A stretch of DNA of 64,000 nucleotides from Symbiodinium natans (taxonomy: Eukaryota > Sar > Dinophyceae > Suessiales > Symbiodiniaceae). Position numbers and translations under genes: made by a program. The notes under the pieces are model-generated. The model had not been told where the DNA came from. It searched no databases and worked only from the letters and a program-made list of their open reading frames with translations. Below, piece after piece: positions 45,908-58,922 of the stretch (positions are counted from its first letter, which is position 1; each line of letters starts with the position of its first letter). The DNA lies in contig CAJNDS010000089.1 of the NCBI GenBank assembly GCA_905221605.1, forward strand, positions 62,001 through 126,000. The letters run 5' to 3'.

Positions 45908-48739
45908 CACGTGCGTTAGAATGTAAAACCCTCACTTGTCATCTCGTCTTCCTCGGGATAGAAGTTTGTTTAGGCATAGTTAATGTGACAATTTGGAACC
46001 AAGGTTTTCCAGCGGCTATCAGGACCCTGCCTGGTGGCCGGAGTTGCTCGGTCCCCATTAGCTCCCGGAGAAGAACTCCCTCTCGACAAGCCCCCAGCAA
46101 TGAGTACAACCGGAAGGACGGCACAGCCCTGGCGGCTGCGGCGCTTAAGCTCAACCCGGATCCGGCGTCATCGGAGTCAAAGCAGCAAGGTGGGGCGACA
46201 GTGGCTATCATCATGGGCGGTTGGCAAGGATGTGGTCATTAGGTAGGTGCCGCGTTCTGCCATGATGTCGTCTCCTAACATTGCAAGCAAGGTGGCTGGT
46301 TCTCATGGCTTCGCGGCAAGCAGTGAGCTCGTGAAGTCGTCGAGCTCGATGGGTTAGAGAGAGATGGTAGCTTTGCGCTAGCTTCTCCAAGACCTCGAGA
46401 AGACCCGCTCCGGCTTCACGAGAAAAACTCAGCTTAAGCGTCGGCTTTGGGCTTGCCAGAAAAGTGGGTCCTGAAATAGCCTTGAGCTTGTGGCAAGGGG
46501 CAAGGTGGCAAGGTGCCAGTACGTGCAAGAAAGAAACCGTTTTTTCCCAGGTCCTCTCAGCTGGTCCGCAGTCGCCACGCAGCGCATCTGCTGGATCGCA
46601 TGGGCGGCCGCCGCAGACAGAGGCGCTACGATGCTGTGTTGAGCTCGAAAGCTCTAGAAGTTGCCGAGACTTGCGGAGTCCACCGATTTGAGTTGCTTCA
46701 TGTTGCTTCTTCTCAGGCAGAGAAGATGCTATCAGGCCTACTGCAGCATCTTCGAATTCCCCATGCGACCAAGCTGGTATTCAGCTCGCTTGAAGGTTGT
46801 TTCGCTCTTGAGAACTGTCTGGCGCTTCGACACTGAGGTAGTCGCTTCCCCTGCCGCAGTGCCAGGCGGAATCTACAGAATTCCTGCCTTGCTGGCCCTA
46901 TTATTCAGATGCCAACTCGCCTTGTTTGCTGTGGAAGCCGGGAATCCCTGTGACAGGTCTGGTTTCCGGAGCAGAGCGCTGTGCTGGAACTGGAGCATGG
47001 GGATGCGAAATGTGCAGGGGGACATGGCACTGGAGCCGTCAAACACCATCAACCGCCTATCAGACCTAACATGGGCGCAGGAGCAGCTTGGTGACCGCCT
47101 TGCAGGGGGTGGGCTCTCTGGCACCGCACATCTGAGGCCACCAGTACGCAAAGAGCGATGTGCAAAGCGAAGTCCCTTAGAGTCGTTTCTGAATCTTTCA
47201 GCAAGGCGTCGTCAGCTTCGCGAGGCAGGTTTGAAGGTCCTTGCCTTCGGCAGGGGCCCCGGGAATCTCACGGACACTTCAGCTCAGCCAGCACGCCGTT
47301 GATCGTAGTTGCACCAGGCTTTGCACACGTGTTCCCAAGAATTGCCGGAGTCATCTTCTGGCCTTGCCATGCAACCTTCAAGTGCAGCTCTTCCTATTTC
47401 TTGCTATCTTCCTACCATTCCTGTGCAAGTCTTTGTGAGATCCTTCCGTCTTCCGCGGCGCCTCGCAGCTCAGCAAACTGCGCGCAGTGGCAAAGGCTCC
47501 TGGCAGTCTCCCAGCAAACCCATGGGTGAGGTTAGACAGAGTTTTGTGTGAAGCCAAGCGACAGCGGCCTTGACGCTGATCATCCACTTTCATCCTGATA
47601 CCCACGTCCAGCACAGATTTCCTCATTTCTTACGGTACAAATTCCGGCAGCGAGTGACTGGCGCAGGTTGTGGCTCCCTCCTGTCCAGAGGCGCGGTGGA
47701 GATGGGGTGGTGGGGGGAGGGTTCTTGTTTTCTTCACGCAGCCGGAGGTGTCAAGCGGTGTGGCGAGATTCCCTCAGCGCAAACCCAAAGGTGCCTTGAG
47801 ACACTCATCCTGAACCCCGGAGGCCCAAGACCCCCTGAAAATCCCCTCAGCCCCCCCTATCGCCCCCCTATCGCCCCCACCCCCTCAGTCTCCAAAAGCT
47901 GCCTGCGGCAAAGGCGGCGGTTTGGCTTCGCAGTGGCGAGGCTCAGGTCAGGGCTGAGCTGCCCTCGTGTTTTTTACATTTATTTTTCTTTGTTTCAGGC
48001 AAATTCTTTCAGGAAATAGGGTTCGGAGTGTTTTTTGGGTTGTTCACTGAGTGGGGCCGAATGTCGCCTTTCTACCTCCTCAAGTTGCTCCTCCAGTTCT
48101 AGGGTCCCGTAGTTTTCCAGTCGTCAGGGCATGAGGAGCAGATGGGGGATGCTGACAGGACCTGCAGCTGACAACGGGCACGTCCTCGCCAGGCAGGTTG
48201 TGTCTCTGGTTTGGCTTGGCCTGACGATTCCTTGGACCCTAACCCGGAACTCTACAAGATTGATAAGTCCACATGCTTCATGGGCCCTGGGTCCTGAAAG
48301 CCCGAAGCCCTTCCACTGAATCCGATGAAATTCATGTTTTCTCAAATCAACCCAACCCCCAACGCGAGCCGTTTCGATCCAGGTCCAAACCTGGTGCCAG
48401 AGGATGCTTGAGGCTCTGAACACAGTCCTTCAGTCCTTGGGGGCAACCCTTGGTTTATCTTGGGAAAGCGAGCCAGCTCGTTGAAGAATCTGTGCAGCAA
48501 TAGCTGTCTCGCAAGTAACTCGTTTGTGCTTGCAGCTCAGGGATTCTCAAAGTAGCAGAAAGAAGCATCACCTACTGCAGCTCTTGTGATGGCCCTTCCC
48601 CTTTTGTAGCATCTTGCATCCCATGACGTGTTTTAAGGTTTCTGCTTCGTCAGTTCTCACAGCTTAAGACCTCTCGAACCCGACCCCCCCCCCCCCCCCC
48701 CACTTGAGATTGGCATGACGCGTGGGGCCAGCCTGGCAC
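45908..48739. other. Exon-like pieces only
   Basis: Coding-like stretches lie at about 46560-46835 (SSKALEVAETCGVHRFELLH, then AEKMLSGLLQHL after ttctcag) and about 46985-47302 (NTINRLSDLTWAQEQLGDRL). They may be exons of one helix-rich + strand gene but could not be joined. A C-run of about 16 lies at 48687-48702, just upstream of the ARMC9-like start. Confidence 0.3.
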
Positions 48740-50869
48740 ATGGCGGGGGCTCCAGCGGCCGAAGCTCTGGTGGCCGAAGCTCCGGTCGAGGCTCCGGCCG
48801 AAGCTCCGGTCGAGGCTCCGGCCGAGGCCCCGGCCGAGGCTGCCGAGGCTGCCGAGGCGCCGCTGCCATGGTGCACAGTGCTCGATCATGGGGCTGGGCT
48901 GCGAGAGGTTACCATCATCAAAGCGATCGAGGAGTATCTCGCCTATCATCGACTGCAGGAGCCCTTGGCCGCCTTCCAGCGAGAGATCGAGCGCGTCGGG
49001 CTCCTGCGCAGCCCCAACATCGCGCTGAACGCAGTGCGAGAAGTAGAGGATGTTCTTTGCAGCCTGGATGCCGGTGATCAAGCAGCCTTCAGCTCTGCCT
49101 GGAGTCGTGTCATGCCGGACCACGAAGCCACCTCCAAGGTGGGCGCCTTGCAGCTCCGACTCCAGGCCAACTTTGCAATCCACCGGGCCAGGCTGACCCT
49201 CCAGAACGGCAAAGAGCCCGATGTGTCAGAGATGCAGGAGGATCTAAAGCCTTTCCTGACCTTCCTCAATGAGCGTGGGCTGGATGAGATGAGCGGAGAC
49301 GAGGCTCTGATGCCACTCTTTGCTCTCCCGTTTGTGCAGCGACCCCATGCGCACCCAGACGTTCGTGAGGTCTTTTCCCTGCAGTGGTTCCAAGACCTTC
49401 GCCGGGATGTAGAGGCGGCCCTTCGCTCCCAACGGCCCATCCCTCGGATCTACGACATTCTGGATCGCTCACCGACAGAACAGGGGAAGCGCTCGTGGCA
49501 ATCTGTTTGGGCTGAGCTGCTACGGCTGGCTGATGCCAGCCTCGATTCCATGATGCTGTTGGCACAAGGAAGTCCTGCGCCACCAGTTCTTTCATCGGCC
49601 CGGCAGCAGCTTGAGTTGCTTCGTGAGCACATTCCAAGAGGCCTGGAGCTGCAACTCAAGTCGCACTTGGACAGGGGTGCTTGTCCCATGAGCCCCGCGC
49701 GCAGCGTGCGCAGCCGCGCAGCCACGTCACGGCCACAGCTAGCGCACCAGCTGGACTTTGGGGCCTTGAAGACCTTCCTCTGCGCCACACCGCAGCAGCG
49801 CCGGGAGGCTTTTGGCGAGGTTGCCGCAACGCTTCCGCAAGTGCTGCGTGCGGTGCTCCAACGGCTCGCTTCAGCGGAGTCGCCGCTGCCCCAGCGCCGT
49901 GGCTTCCTGGTTGCGATCACCTGTTTCGACGTGCTCGGGGTACGCGACCAGCCAAATGCTTTACCAGCGCTCTTGAAGGACGAGTACTCGCATTACTCAC
50001 AGGTGGACTCAGAGTTAACACAGCTGCTGACACTCGGCATCCTGGCGGTGTTGGCCTGTGAAGCGGTCGGACGCAGCTACGTGGTCTCAAGCTCTTCCTG
50101 CGTGAAGAGGATGGTGGAACTGCTCAAGTCCAAGCCGCTGGACTCCTCCATCCATATCCAGGCTCTTGCTGCCATGCAGCGCCTCTCTTTACGAAGGTCA
50201 GCGCAGGATTGCATGATTGAGATGGGTATGGTCGAATGGGCAGTCTGTGTACTTTCCTCGCAGGAAGAGGGCGCTTCCCGCGCTCCCTCCGAGTTCTCAC
50301 TGGAATTTGGTTCCGCCATGCTCATGAATCTAGCCCTCCGTTCGACTGGAAAGCGGAAGTGCCTCGAGCAAGATGTGCTTCCGATGGCTATGAAGCTCAT
50401 GGAGCACTGGAATCCGCAGATCAGGACTCACATCAATGGGACGCTCTACTCGCTGCTGTCGCTCTCGGGCTTCCGCCAGTCTGCTCGCAATGCAGGTTTG
50501 GAGATGGCGCTGCGATCGATTCACCGTCAGGCAAGTAGTTTGGGCGATGAGGTCGCGGTTCGACAGCTTGAGTACCTCTTGGAGCAGCTCAACCTCGTCG
50601 AAGAGGAGCCATCACATGTCCCAGCGGTCGCATCACTTGTCTTCGACGAGGCTCTCGAGATTGAGAGCACTGAGAGCGGTGAGGATGACGAGGAGGATGA
50701 TGAGAACTTCCTCGAGGAGGAGGAACTCGCTGGCCTGTTGCTGGGAGACCGCTGTGGACAGTCTGCAGACGAAGCCCTCCGCCCTTTTGCCGCCAAGCCA
50801 GCAGTCCTTGAGGTTCAGCAACGCGAGTTCGAGAGCTGTGTCGGTCGCAACTACATGCAGTCGCTGTAG
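48740..50869 (+). CDS. ARMC9: ARMC9-like LisH/armadillo ciliary protein
   Basis: One uninterrupted frame: ATG 48740, TAG 50867-50869, 709 residues. A low-complexity Ala/Glu/Pro leader (residues about 5-42) is encoded by an 18-bp repeat. A LisH-type helix pair follows (IIKAIEEYLAYHRLQEPLAA, about 59-78). Next comes the ARMC9-characteristic region: AFSSAWSRVMP; LQANFAIHRARLTL; PLFALPFVQRPHAHPDVREV. The middle to C-terminal part (about 330-620) is armadillo-like helical repeat. A very acidic stretch (ESGEDDEEDDENFLEEEE) sits near the end. Family knowledge: ARMC9 works at the ciliary basal body and axoneme with a TOGARAM partner, and human mutations cause Joubert syndrome; human ARMC9 is of similar length. 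It is intronless among intron-dense neighbours, so it may be a retrocopy that stayed functional. No spliced-leader relic is seen upstream. Confidence 0.85.
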   Translation: MAGAPAAEALVAEAPVEAPAEAPVEAPAEAPAEAAEAAEAPLPWCTVLDHGAGLREVTIIKAIEEYLAYHRLQEPLAAFQREIERVGLLRSPNIALNAVREVEDVLCSLDAGDQAAFSSAWSRVMPDHEATSKVGALQLRLQANFAIHRARLTLQNGKEPDVSEMQEDLKPFLTFLNERGLDEMSGDEALMPLFALPFVQRPHAHPDVREVFSLQWFQDLRRDVEAALRSQRPIPRIYDILDRSPTEQGKRSWQSVWAELLRLADASLDSMMLLAQGSPAPPVLSSARQQLELLREHIPRGLELQLKSHLDRGACPMSPARSVRSRAATSRPQLAHQLDFGALKTFLCATPQQRREAFGEVAATLPQVLRAVLQRLASAESPLPQRRGFLVAITCFDVLGVRDQPNALPALLKDEYSHYSQVDSELTQLLTLGILAVLACEAVGRSYVVSSSSCVKRMVELLKSKPLDSSIHIQALAAMQRLSLRRSAQDCMIEMGMVEWAVCVLSSQEEGASRAPSEFSLEFGSAMLMNLALRSTGKRKCLEQDVLPMAMKLMEHWNPQIRTHINGTLYSLLSLSGFRQSARNAGLEMALRSIHRQASSLGDEVAVRQLEYLLEQLNLVEEEPSHVPAVASLVFDEALEIESTESGEDDEEDDENFLEEEELAGLLLGDRCGQSADEALRPFAAKPAVLEVQQREFESCVGRNYMQSL

Positions 50870-52386
50870 CCCTGTCATGCCGTGCGCATGTTTTCATATG
50901 TTTTCGGCTTAGAATGCAGCGTTTGCATTCTCCTTGTGGCCTTGTCCTCACCTGCGACTCGAATCGATGTTTCACATCGTTTCACCAAGTTCCCGCATTT
51001 CACACATGTGCAAGACGCGGGCAGAAATCGCAAAGCCCTTATACTTGTGACAGTCATGAAGCATCGTCTGCCTTACTTTTGATAAGCATCACAATCCATG
51101 TCGCAGATCCATTCGTCATGGGAGGTTGTTGCGTTGACCGGGCTCCGCTTGCCACACGCGACCTCCAAGATTCCGTCGCCCGCCACTCAAGCTTCCCAAG
51201 TATCGTAGCATGGGGCACCGCCAGCACGGGGAGGGCCATGTCAGTCCTTGACACAGAATTGTTGTGTTGGAACATTGAACATGTTGCAGCAATTTGCATC
51301 CCGAGGTTTTCGCGGAGAAGCCGAAGAGACGCAAACTTCCAAGCCGACGGCCTTCTGAGTTCTCGGGCAGTTCTGTGGCTTGACTCCGAGTGTTTTGCCC
51401 ACACCCTCTCGGTGACCAAAGCGCAATCAGGCCATCGCTTCAAGAAAAGGCCCGATTCTTGAACGCTTGTAAGTCTGGAGTTACGATATAGCGGGGGAGG
51501 GGGGGGGGGGGGCGGGGCGCGAAGGTCCCGCCCTGAGTCTGCAGACTTCCCCAGCCTCCCAGGCCCAAACGCGGCTAAGGAACATACAGACTACAGACGC
51601 ATGATGGTACACATCTGATGTATACCTTGTGCAAGGCGTCCTTAGCATCCTTAGCCCCCGACGCAGGACAATCTGGTCGAGAAGCTCTTGGCTGCCGCAG
51701 GGGGTACGGACGAGCGGTGCCAGGCTTCCACACTTGGCGATCACACATGGATGCAGCGTCATTCTCATGTCGGAGTGCGTTTCAAGGCCCAGACCCTGAC
51801 AAACGGATTCTCGGATCAGTCGGAATGAGAGAAGCGTCGTGTGTTGTGTGTCGGATGCTTGCAGGAGGCGGCGCAGCTTCTTACTGAACTCTCGACAAGG
51901 GTGGATACTCAAGGTCCGAGACATGGTGATACGTGCTTAGGCTTTGGCTTAGCCGCGGCCTGCCATTGTTCTTTGGTTTCATTCATGTTTCATGGTACAC
52001 CACGTCTCAGACGCTTGCCATACCTGTTGCTATGCTGTTGCCATGCTGTTGCCATGCTGTAGCCATGCTGTAGCCATGCTGTAGCCATGCTGTAGCCATG
52101 TGTTGCTGCCGCTTGACCTAAGCGTGGTGCTGTCGCCCGCATCTGAGAACCTCCGCTGCTGGCACAGCTTTTTTAGCTTAGTCATCGCTCCGCGCGGTAT
52201 CGCGTGGTCCCCCGAATCGTTCCCTATCGTAAATAAAGATGCTTCATGAAGCAAGGGTATTTGGCAGCGAGAACGCAGCCCTTAGGGGAGGACCAGAGTT
52301 CCAAGACTTGGCCCTTGGCCGTGCAGCCCGGCATGATCTGGCGTGCATTCTCTTGCTGAAGATTGTTTAGCCGATCCCTCTCCGCC
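50870..52386. other. No supported gene
   Basis: This is downstream of the ARMC9-like gene. A G-run lies at 51492-51511, and overlapping non-motif frames occur on both strands. Confidence 0.4.
52024..52100 (+). repeat. 11-bp minisatellite atgctgtagcc
   Basis: About seven copies, the first with gttgcc instead of gtagcc. Similar in motif to 13611-13655. Confidence 0.9.
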
Positions 52387-52659
52387 ATGGGTGCTGGAGC
52401 TGCGTCCGCTACGGAAGCAGCCAAGAACGCAACTGTGGAAGCCCGCGGCTGAGAGATCCGTGGTGCTGACCGAATGTGCATGTACGTGCATGTACCTCGT
52501 ACTACTTGTACTGCAAGTGCACGTCTTTGTTTGGTTCAGACTGGACTGCAGGAGCTCAAGACGACCATTGCAGGGGCAAGCCCCGAGCAGCAACAGAAGC
52601 TCACTGACGCCCTCAAAGGCCTGGAAGGCCACTCTGCTTCACTTTGCTTCACCTGCTGA
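52387..52659 (+). CDS. Small two-exon protein, about 55 residues
   Basis: Exon 1 (52387-52434) starts at ATG in a gccatgg context and encodes MGAGAASATEAAKNAT, ending at a GT. Exon 2 (52540-52659) follows ttggttcag and encodes TGLQELKTTIAGASPEQQQ and KLTDALKGLEG, stopping at TGA. Both are phase 0. An MGAG start followed by a short amphipathic helix and a P-E-x-x-x-K-L-x-x-A-L helix is a pattern I know from the N-termini of many dinoflagellate proteins; Gly2 could be myristoylated. The early stop suggests a stand-alone small protein or the truncated start of a larger one. The function is unknown. Confidence 0.45.
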
Positions 52660-53619
52660 GCGCTGGCACCGGCCCTATATTTAAGTTAGCCGATGTACTC
52701 ATAGCAACTGCAAAGGGGAAAGGAGGACTTGATGAGGGGAGAAGGTCGCGCCATAAGCTATAGAGAACTGTATGTGGAACGGTAGCAGAACGAATCGCCT
52801 TCGCTTCAAGCCCTGCATCGCCCTGGAGCTACTTGTAATTAAGTGAACCCCCTGAGCCACACCTGAAGACACCGGAATAGTAGCCGCCGCATACGTCAGG
52901 CAGATCTGTCGTGGAAGACGAGGCACCAGGCACACGCCCAGCGAGCTCGAACCGCCCAAAAAAGGCGCTTCCACCGTCCTAGGCGCTATTCGACTGCCTT
53001 GCAGGCGCGGGAGGACCCTGCCCCGGTCCGGTGGACTGCTCTGTTGGGGCCGCGGTAATCTGGTCATGCCAGCTCAGATCACCGCTTCACTCGGATTCTG
53101 ACCATCTCCTCCGGCGGTGAGCACGTCTGCTCCGGCAGGTCATCTCCACCGTGGCCAAGGATTTCAAGGCAAGACATGACGGAAGATGCGTGATGGTGCT
53201 AAAAGGGCTCACAGAGCTGGCTTCGCTTTGGCTTGCAAAACCGAGAACGAGCATCCTTTCTATACACATGTGTCGTCATGCGTACACAACTCTACTCAGA
53301 CTCTCTACGTGAACGCAACGCGAAGCCCACAAGACCACGAGCACAGGGCCTGTCAACGCAGCCTGCCTCACCGAAGTTCAAGGGCGCCTTAGTACAGTGC
53401 CTGGGCCGATGTTCAGAGGGCCTCCTTATGCCTCCTTGCTTCTCTTTGTTCTTGGACCTGGGTCCACTCGGTTTCTTGAAGCATCAGGATCTATGTTCGC
53501 ACCCAGAAGCTCGGTGGCACTGACAAGAGCAGCAGCGGGAACCGTGCCTGGGCATCATTTGGCATGGCCTCAACTTGTCGCGAGCTCACGTTTTCTAGGA
53601 TGCAGTCATGAGAACCCAG
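52660..53619. other. No placed exon; likely 5' part of next gene
   Basis: The ATP-grasp gene that starts in the annotation at 53620 lacks its N-terminus, so its first exon(s) should lie here. One candidate micro-exon is 53140-53169, after ggcag and before a GC donor (VISTVAKDFK), but I cannot tie it to the family. Confidence 0.3.
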
Positions 53620-56600
53620 AGGCTACGACAGCCTGGTGATGGCCAACGGCATGATCCGGTCTGGACTGAGCTGCCAGTACAGGCCTCAAGAGAGGGGCAG
53701 TGTGTTCGATTACCAATAGTGCCCAAGTGTCTCCCGATCTCTCGAAAGATGCTGGAACGCTCTGCGCCTGAAGAAAAGCAAATTGCAGATGTGTTGACAA
53801 TGCAAGCCGTTCACGCGGTACCGTGTTGGCAGAGATGTCCAAGGCTTATCCACTACACGCATGAGGAACACGACAAGTTCTTCGAATTGTGCAAGAGCTT
53901 CGACTTCATCATCGTCCGGGCCCATGGACTTTGCGTGAGTATGTCAGAAGCTCCAGAGATTTCAGTATAATGCACAGCAGTGCTCAGGTCCGATGTGAGC
54001 CAGGCCAGATTAAGGCGCCTCTTCTGAACTGTAGAGACTGGACCCCGCCTCCAGGCGCTGAGAGTCCGTTCGTGGATAAGTCCCCTCATACGCTTTTAGG
54101 ACTTGCATGTCTATGTCCAGGGATCGGTGGAGGGCTGCTTGTTAAGATGAATTTGGGAGTCATGTGCTGACCACCAGGCAGATGGCGGAGATCAAAGAAA
54201 GTTTGACGCCCCTGGGCTTGATGGTTCGGCCTGAAACCCCCGTCTTCCAGCCACCTGTGGCTTCCTGCTGCCCGCCCATGCCCCCCAACCCCAACGACAA
54301 ACAGCAACAGCAACAGCACCAGCACCAGCATCAGCAACAGCATCAGCAACCGCAGTGGCAATGGCAATGGCAACGACAACGACAACGACGACGGCAAAAT
54401 GGAAGTTCTTGCACTCTCTTTCCGACGCTTTGGGCGGCGGTCCGGCCTAGGAATTGTCACACTGCTACGGCTGAGGATGGTATGCGTGCCATTCGAGACA
54501 TGGGCATCCAGGAGTCTCGTTTGCACTTTCGGTTCCTGCATAGGTCGTCAGACCTCCCGCTTAGAGAAACTTTTATAGAGCTGGTCTCTTTCTGTTCTGC
54601 TTTCAATCGCGTGAGTAAGATGAGCTTAAGGGCCGCTGCCAGATCACACGGGTGTTGAGGTGTGGCCTTCCCCAGATGTGATGGAGAAGATGGGAGCCAG
54701 GGACGCCCTGTGCAAGGCTGGTTTCTAGCTGTGGTCCATAGCTCTCAGGTCAGGTCCCCACGGTCCCTTGGATGCTCATTGGATCTCTTAAAATGCCCCT
54801 TGGGCAGGTGGCAGACATGAATATCGGCTTGGCAGACACCCTGGCGAGCGGAGCCCAGTGTGCATCTCTTTCACAGCTCATGTTGCATGAGTTGCATGTC
54901 GTAAGTTCTCTGAAGTTGCGCAGGCAAAAACTTCGCTGCAAGGAGTCGTGAATTAACGATATCTCGCCGGGCCGGATGTCTGCTTTGTGAGGTACTACAC
55001 GCCGGAGGAGTTCAGCGCCGGCTTCAAGAAGACCATGGCCTTCCAGCCCAGGGCGCCTTGGAGAAGAACAGCAGGACTTACATAGGCATTTTTGGACAGC
55101 TGACTGACCTGACAGAGTATCAGGGGAAGCCCTTTTTTTTTCTCTCCCACAGCAGGTCATCAAGCAGGCTCGCGGCTCCTCGGGAGAAGGCGCGCAAGTT
55201 CCTCGCGCAGTTTTGGTCTGTTGGATGGTGGTACGAGTTACGCCGATGCGCATGCACGGCTGTGGCGGGGAACTAGCTGCATGAGCTGGCGTGCTTCATG
55301 ACCAGATGCCGTGACGGACACAAAAGTTTTTTGGTCGAGTCGCCGGCACAGTTCGGCTGTCTCAACTCCACCGTACTTCGTGATGCCTCCGCACTTCCCT
55401 GTTGAGAGGCGTCTGGATCATCAAGCTCAAGAATGGCAACCAAGCCTGCACCGAGGGATTCCCGGAGCAAGCCTGATCAACTACAAAATAAAAAGGAAGT
55501 ACAGCTGCCCGTTTTTTCAGAGAGTCTCGCTGTGACTGCAACTATGGCACTGCCATGAAGTATGACCAAGGCAACTACTGCCAGGAGCCCCTTGGTCCAG
55601 TTACGCTGCCGTGGTTTGCAAGTTTACACCTGTATACACCTGTTTAAAACCCGAATACTTATAACATCTATAACCCCTTGCCAGACTCACCGTTTGTCAG
55701 AGGCTCGAAAGATGGTTTCGCAGCTTGCATGAGGTCAGGCATGCGTTCCGCCTGAATTGAAGACACCCTTCAACTGAAGACACGCCTTCAGCGTGGATCC
55801 GAGGTTTGGAGAGCGTCTCTGCGATGATTCCGAGGTCCTCACGCTCATGGAGGCATGGGAAGTGCAACTGCTGATGGCTGGTAGGTAGGATTTCTTAGAT
55901 GCAGGAGTTGCCGGTGGTAAGACCGGCCTTCGAAGTTTGGGGCTTCTGCGGGCGAGGCCAATGACAACCACCATGAAGAGCACACCGTGGCAGAGTTCAT
56001 CGAGTTCTGCTCCAATGGCCGCACTGTCGAGTCCTCAGCCTTCTTCGCATCCCACAATCGTGAAGAATGCCCCAGTCGTGTGATCCCTCCTCTCGCTGGA
56101 ATGATTCTTGCAATGTAAGTGTGACCAAGGACAAATCTGGAACATGGACATCCGAGGGTGTGGGCAAGTATCTGGAGGCCTTCCTGCCCGCTTGTGCACT
56201 AGTGCCGTCTTCTTCCCTTGCCTCCTGCATCTGTGTGTTTGTCTTCGCCCCGTCTCTCCAGAAGCAACTGAGCAACCGAGGTTGCCATAGCCTTGCAGCA
56301 TATGCACGGTCATCAAGAGCATGCCACCACTGGGCACCCCATTTTCACGAGCACTGAAAGCTGCTTGAACGCCCCGAACCGTATTTGTCAAAGGGCACTT
56401 TGACGTGTTGTTTCTTTAGCAGTCACGCGGCTGCTCTGTCAGCTTGGCACCTCCAGGCCGGTGGTCAACTGGTTGACCAGCGCTTCTGCCCCCGCATCCT
56501 GGAGGGCGAGCTCCGTCACTTGCTTGCACAAGAGCCTGCGGTCAAATGCGCGAAGAAAGTCGGTCTATGTTGGCTGTTGCTTCTGAATAAGAGCTGAGAT

Positions 56601-58884
56601 AAGAGCAGCAACGGTAGCAGGTTACAACCTCATTGCCGATTCTCTGGTCGGAATCACCCACAAGAAGCCGCAGGCCTTGGTCTTTTGCAGTGGCCAGGTA
56701 AGAGGCCGAAACAGCAGAGCATATTTCAGGAGGGAGGCATCTCGGCCGTCGGCGGAACCGGTTCTGCCAGAGCCTCAAGTGCTCGGGAAGCAGCGCTTCT
56801 TGTACAGTATGGTACAGTCTACAGATGCAGAGACGCCAGCAGAAGACATTTTTGGCGCCTGAGACGTACACCTACTATGAACCGGAGGAGGCCTGATTCT
56901 TACATTGTCAGCTGCCCAAGCCTTCGTTTCAGCTTTGGAGCTGTCCCACTCAGAGGAAGTAGCCTCTGAAGACTCGCGAACAGTGCCTCCTCATGAGCAT
57001 GCCAAGTAGTATTAAGGACCCAAGCGCAGCACGAACAGTTGATCCTTGCCTTGCTGTGGTGCGGTATAGCAAGTCCATGCAACGCCTCGACAAATCAGGC
57101 CCTGTTCAAGAACCTGACCACCAGCTTTCTGGAAAAGGAGACACTGCTCAGTCAGGTTTAGTCACGACACACGTCGTATATGGTGGTTTCGGGACAAGGT
57201 GTTGGGTTCGACAGTGCCTTCAGTTTCGGGCAGCAGCTGCCCAAGCAGAAATATTGCCAACCACGCAGAATGTTAAGTTCGATACTCGTGGAACCTCTCT
57301 TCAGCAAGAACTTGGCAAGCAGCACGCAAGCTTCGCAGCTCTTGCCGAAACGCGGCAAGTTGCCTTTGAGAAGTCGCGCGTGGGCGCGCGGACTATTCAG
57401 CAATCAGTTGAACAAATGTTGAACCTGCCAATTCGAGACATCGAGCTTTGACGCGCGCTTCGAGGACCTACCACTGATGATGCGAGCTCTGGATCTTCCA
57501 ACTGAGCCTTTGCCCCTGTGGTGGACCGTGGGCTTCATCAACTCATCTCCGGAGGCAGGCTGTGGCCGTGTTCGTCAAAGATGCTCTGTCTGTGTTGCCA
57601 GAGTTTCAGTTAGTTGATAGCTTTAGACTAAGACAATGCACGTTAGCGCCTTCCTGCCGTCAGGGCACACCGGCGGATCAGGAGAAGTGGATCGTTGGCG
57701 AGTTCAGCTGTTCCCTGTGCTGCAATGGTGCTCCGGTTTGGTCTCTTGGTTGGTGGTTTCTCCTCCCGCCACGGTTACCGTACGAGCACCTTGAAAAGGC
57801 AACTCAGACGTCTGGCGAAATGTTCGAGTGATGCAGGCTCTTGCGTGGGCATCAGCCGGGCCTTGGCGGCGTGCCACACGGTGGGGGGCGGGGGGGGGGG
57901 GTAAGAAACTGTCGCAAGGGTGCACATCGTGGTGCCCGCTTACGAAATCCGAAAGCAGATCCATGGGTTCACTGATGGCTCAAGCCAAGCCTTGGTAGGC
58001 TGTCAGCAGCTGTGAAGCCACGCTTTTCATGTTTGCGATGTCTGGCATGTTGGTACATGAAGCTTGGCATTTGCAGGGTTTTGCCAGCGGCAACTTCTCG
58101 TAGTTCTCCTGAGCAAATGGCACAAGACATGAAGACTCCTTAGAAACTGCATACCGCTGCAGTCGAAGTGACGTCGTCCCCTTTGAATCCGCTGCAGCAG
58201 TTCATCACACCAGATCTGAGTAGCGCCATTTTCGCGAATGTTTCAGCAATGCTGGGGCATCGACACCAAGCGCAGTCAGTCAAGCGGCTCTCTCCCACAC
58301 GGCTGCGGTCCGTGCTGTTTCTGGGCCGCTCAGCTTGCAACATCCAAAAATCAAGGAGTTCCTTCCGAAATCGCACACGGCCAGCAGAACCCTCCTTATC
58401 TCTCCGCATCATCCGCATCCCTTCACCTGAGGACTGGCCCTTGCCGTCCTTGGATGTCTGACGCCGTTATCGCAGAGGGACCGTGCGAGGCAAGGGTCGC
58501 GGATCTTTAGGAACTTTAGAAACCACCGAAAAGGACACCACGAAAAACACCACGAAGAAGACCTGCGCATTGTGAGAGGTCCCAGGCTCCCAGCGTGCTG
58601 TGGGCAGCCCCAGGTTGGAGGCAAGGGTGAGGGTTTGAGGATTGCTCGCAAATGCCTCGAAAACATGCAGTTGACATGCATCATCGGAGATGAAAGCTAC
58701 AGGCCCAGCGCAGCAGGCGACTCTACAGTGATCCTGAACTCCACGTGCCCTAGCTTCATCCGCTTTGGCTTTTTTTGGATGTAAGCATGGCAAATAGTAG
58801 CATTGCCAGGCAGCTACTGCCAGGATGCGGACAGAACAGACCAGCCGAAGCATGTCCAGAGATTGCACCCAGCAGCAGCAAAAC

Positions 58885-58922
<38 letters not shown>

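Noticed and set aside
56026-56112. Continuation of the exon at 55957 through ASHNREECPSRVIPPLAG to a GTAAGT
   Set aside because: The family continues directly from NGRT to DKSGTWTSEGVGKYLE; the longer reading is intron sequence that happens to be open.
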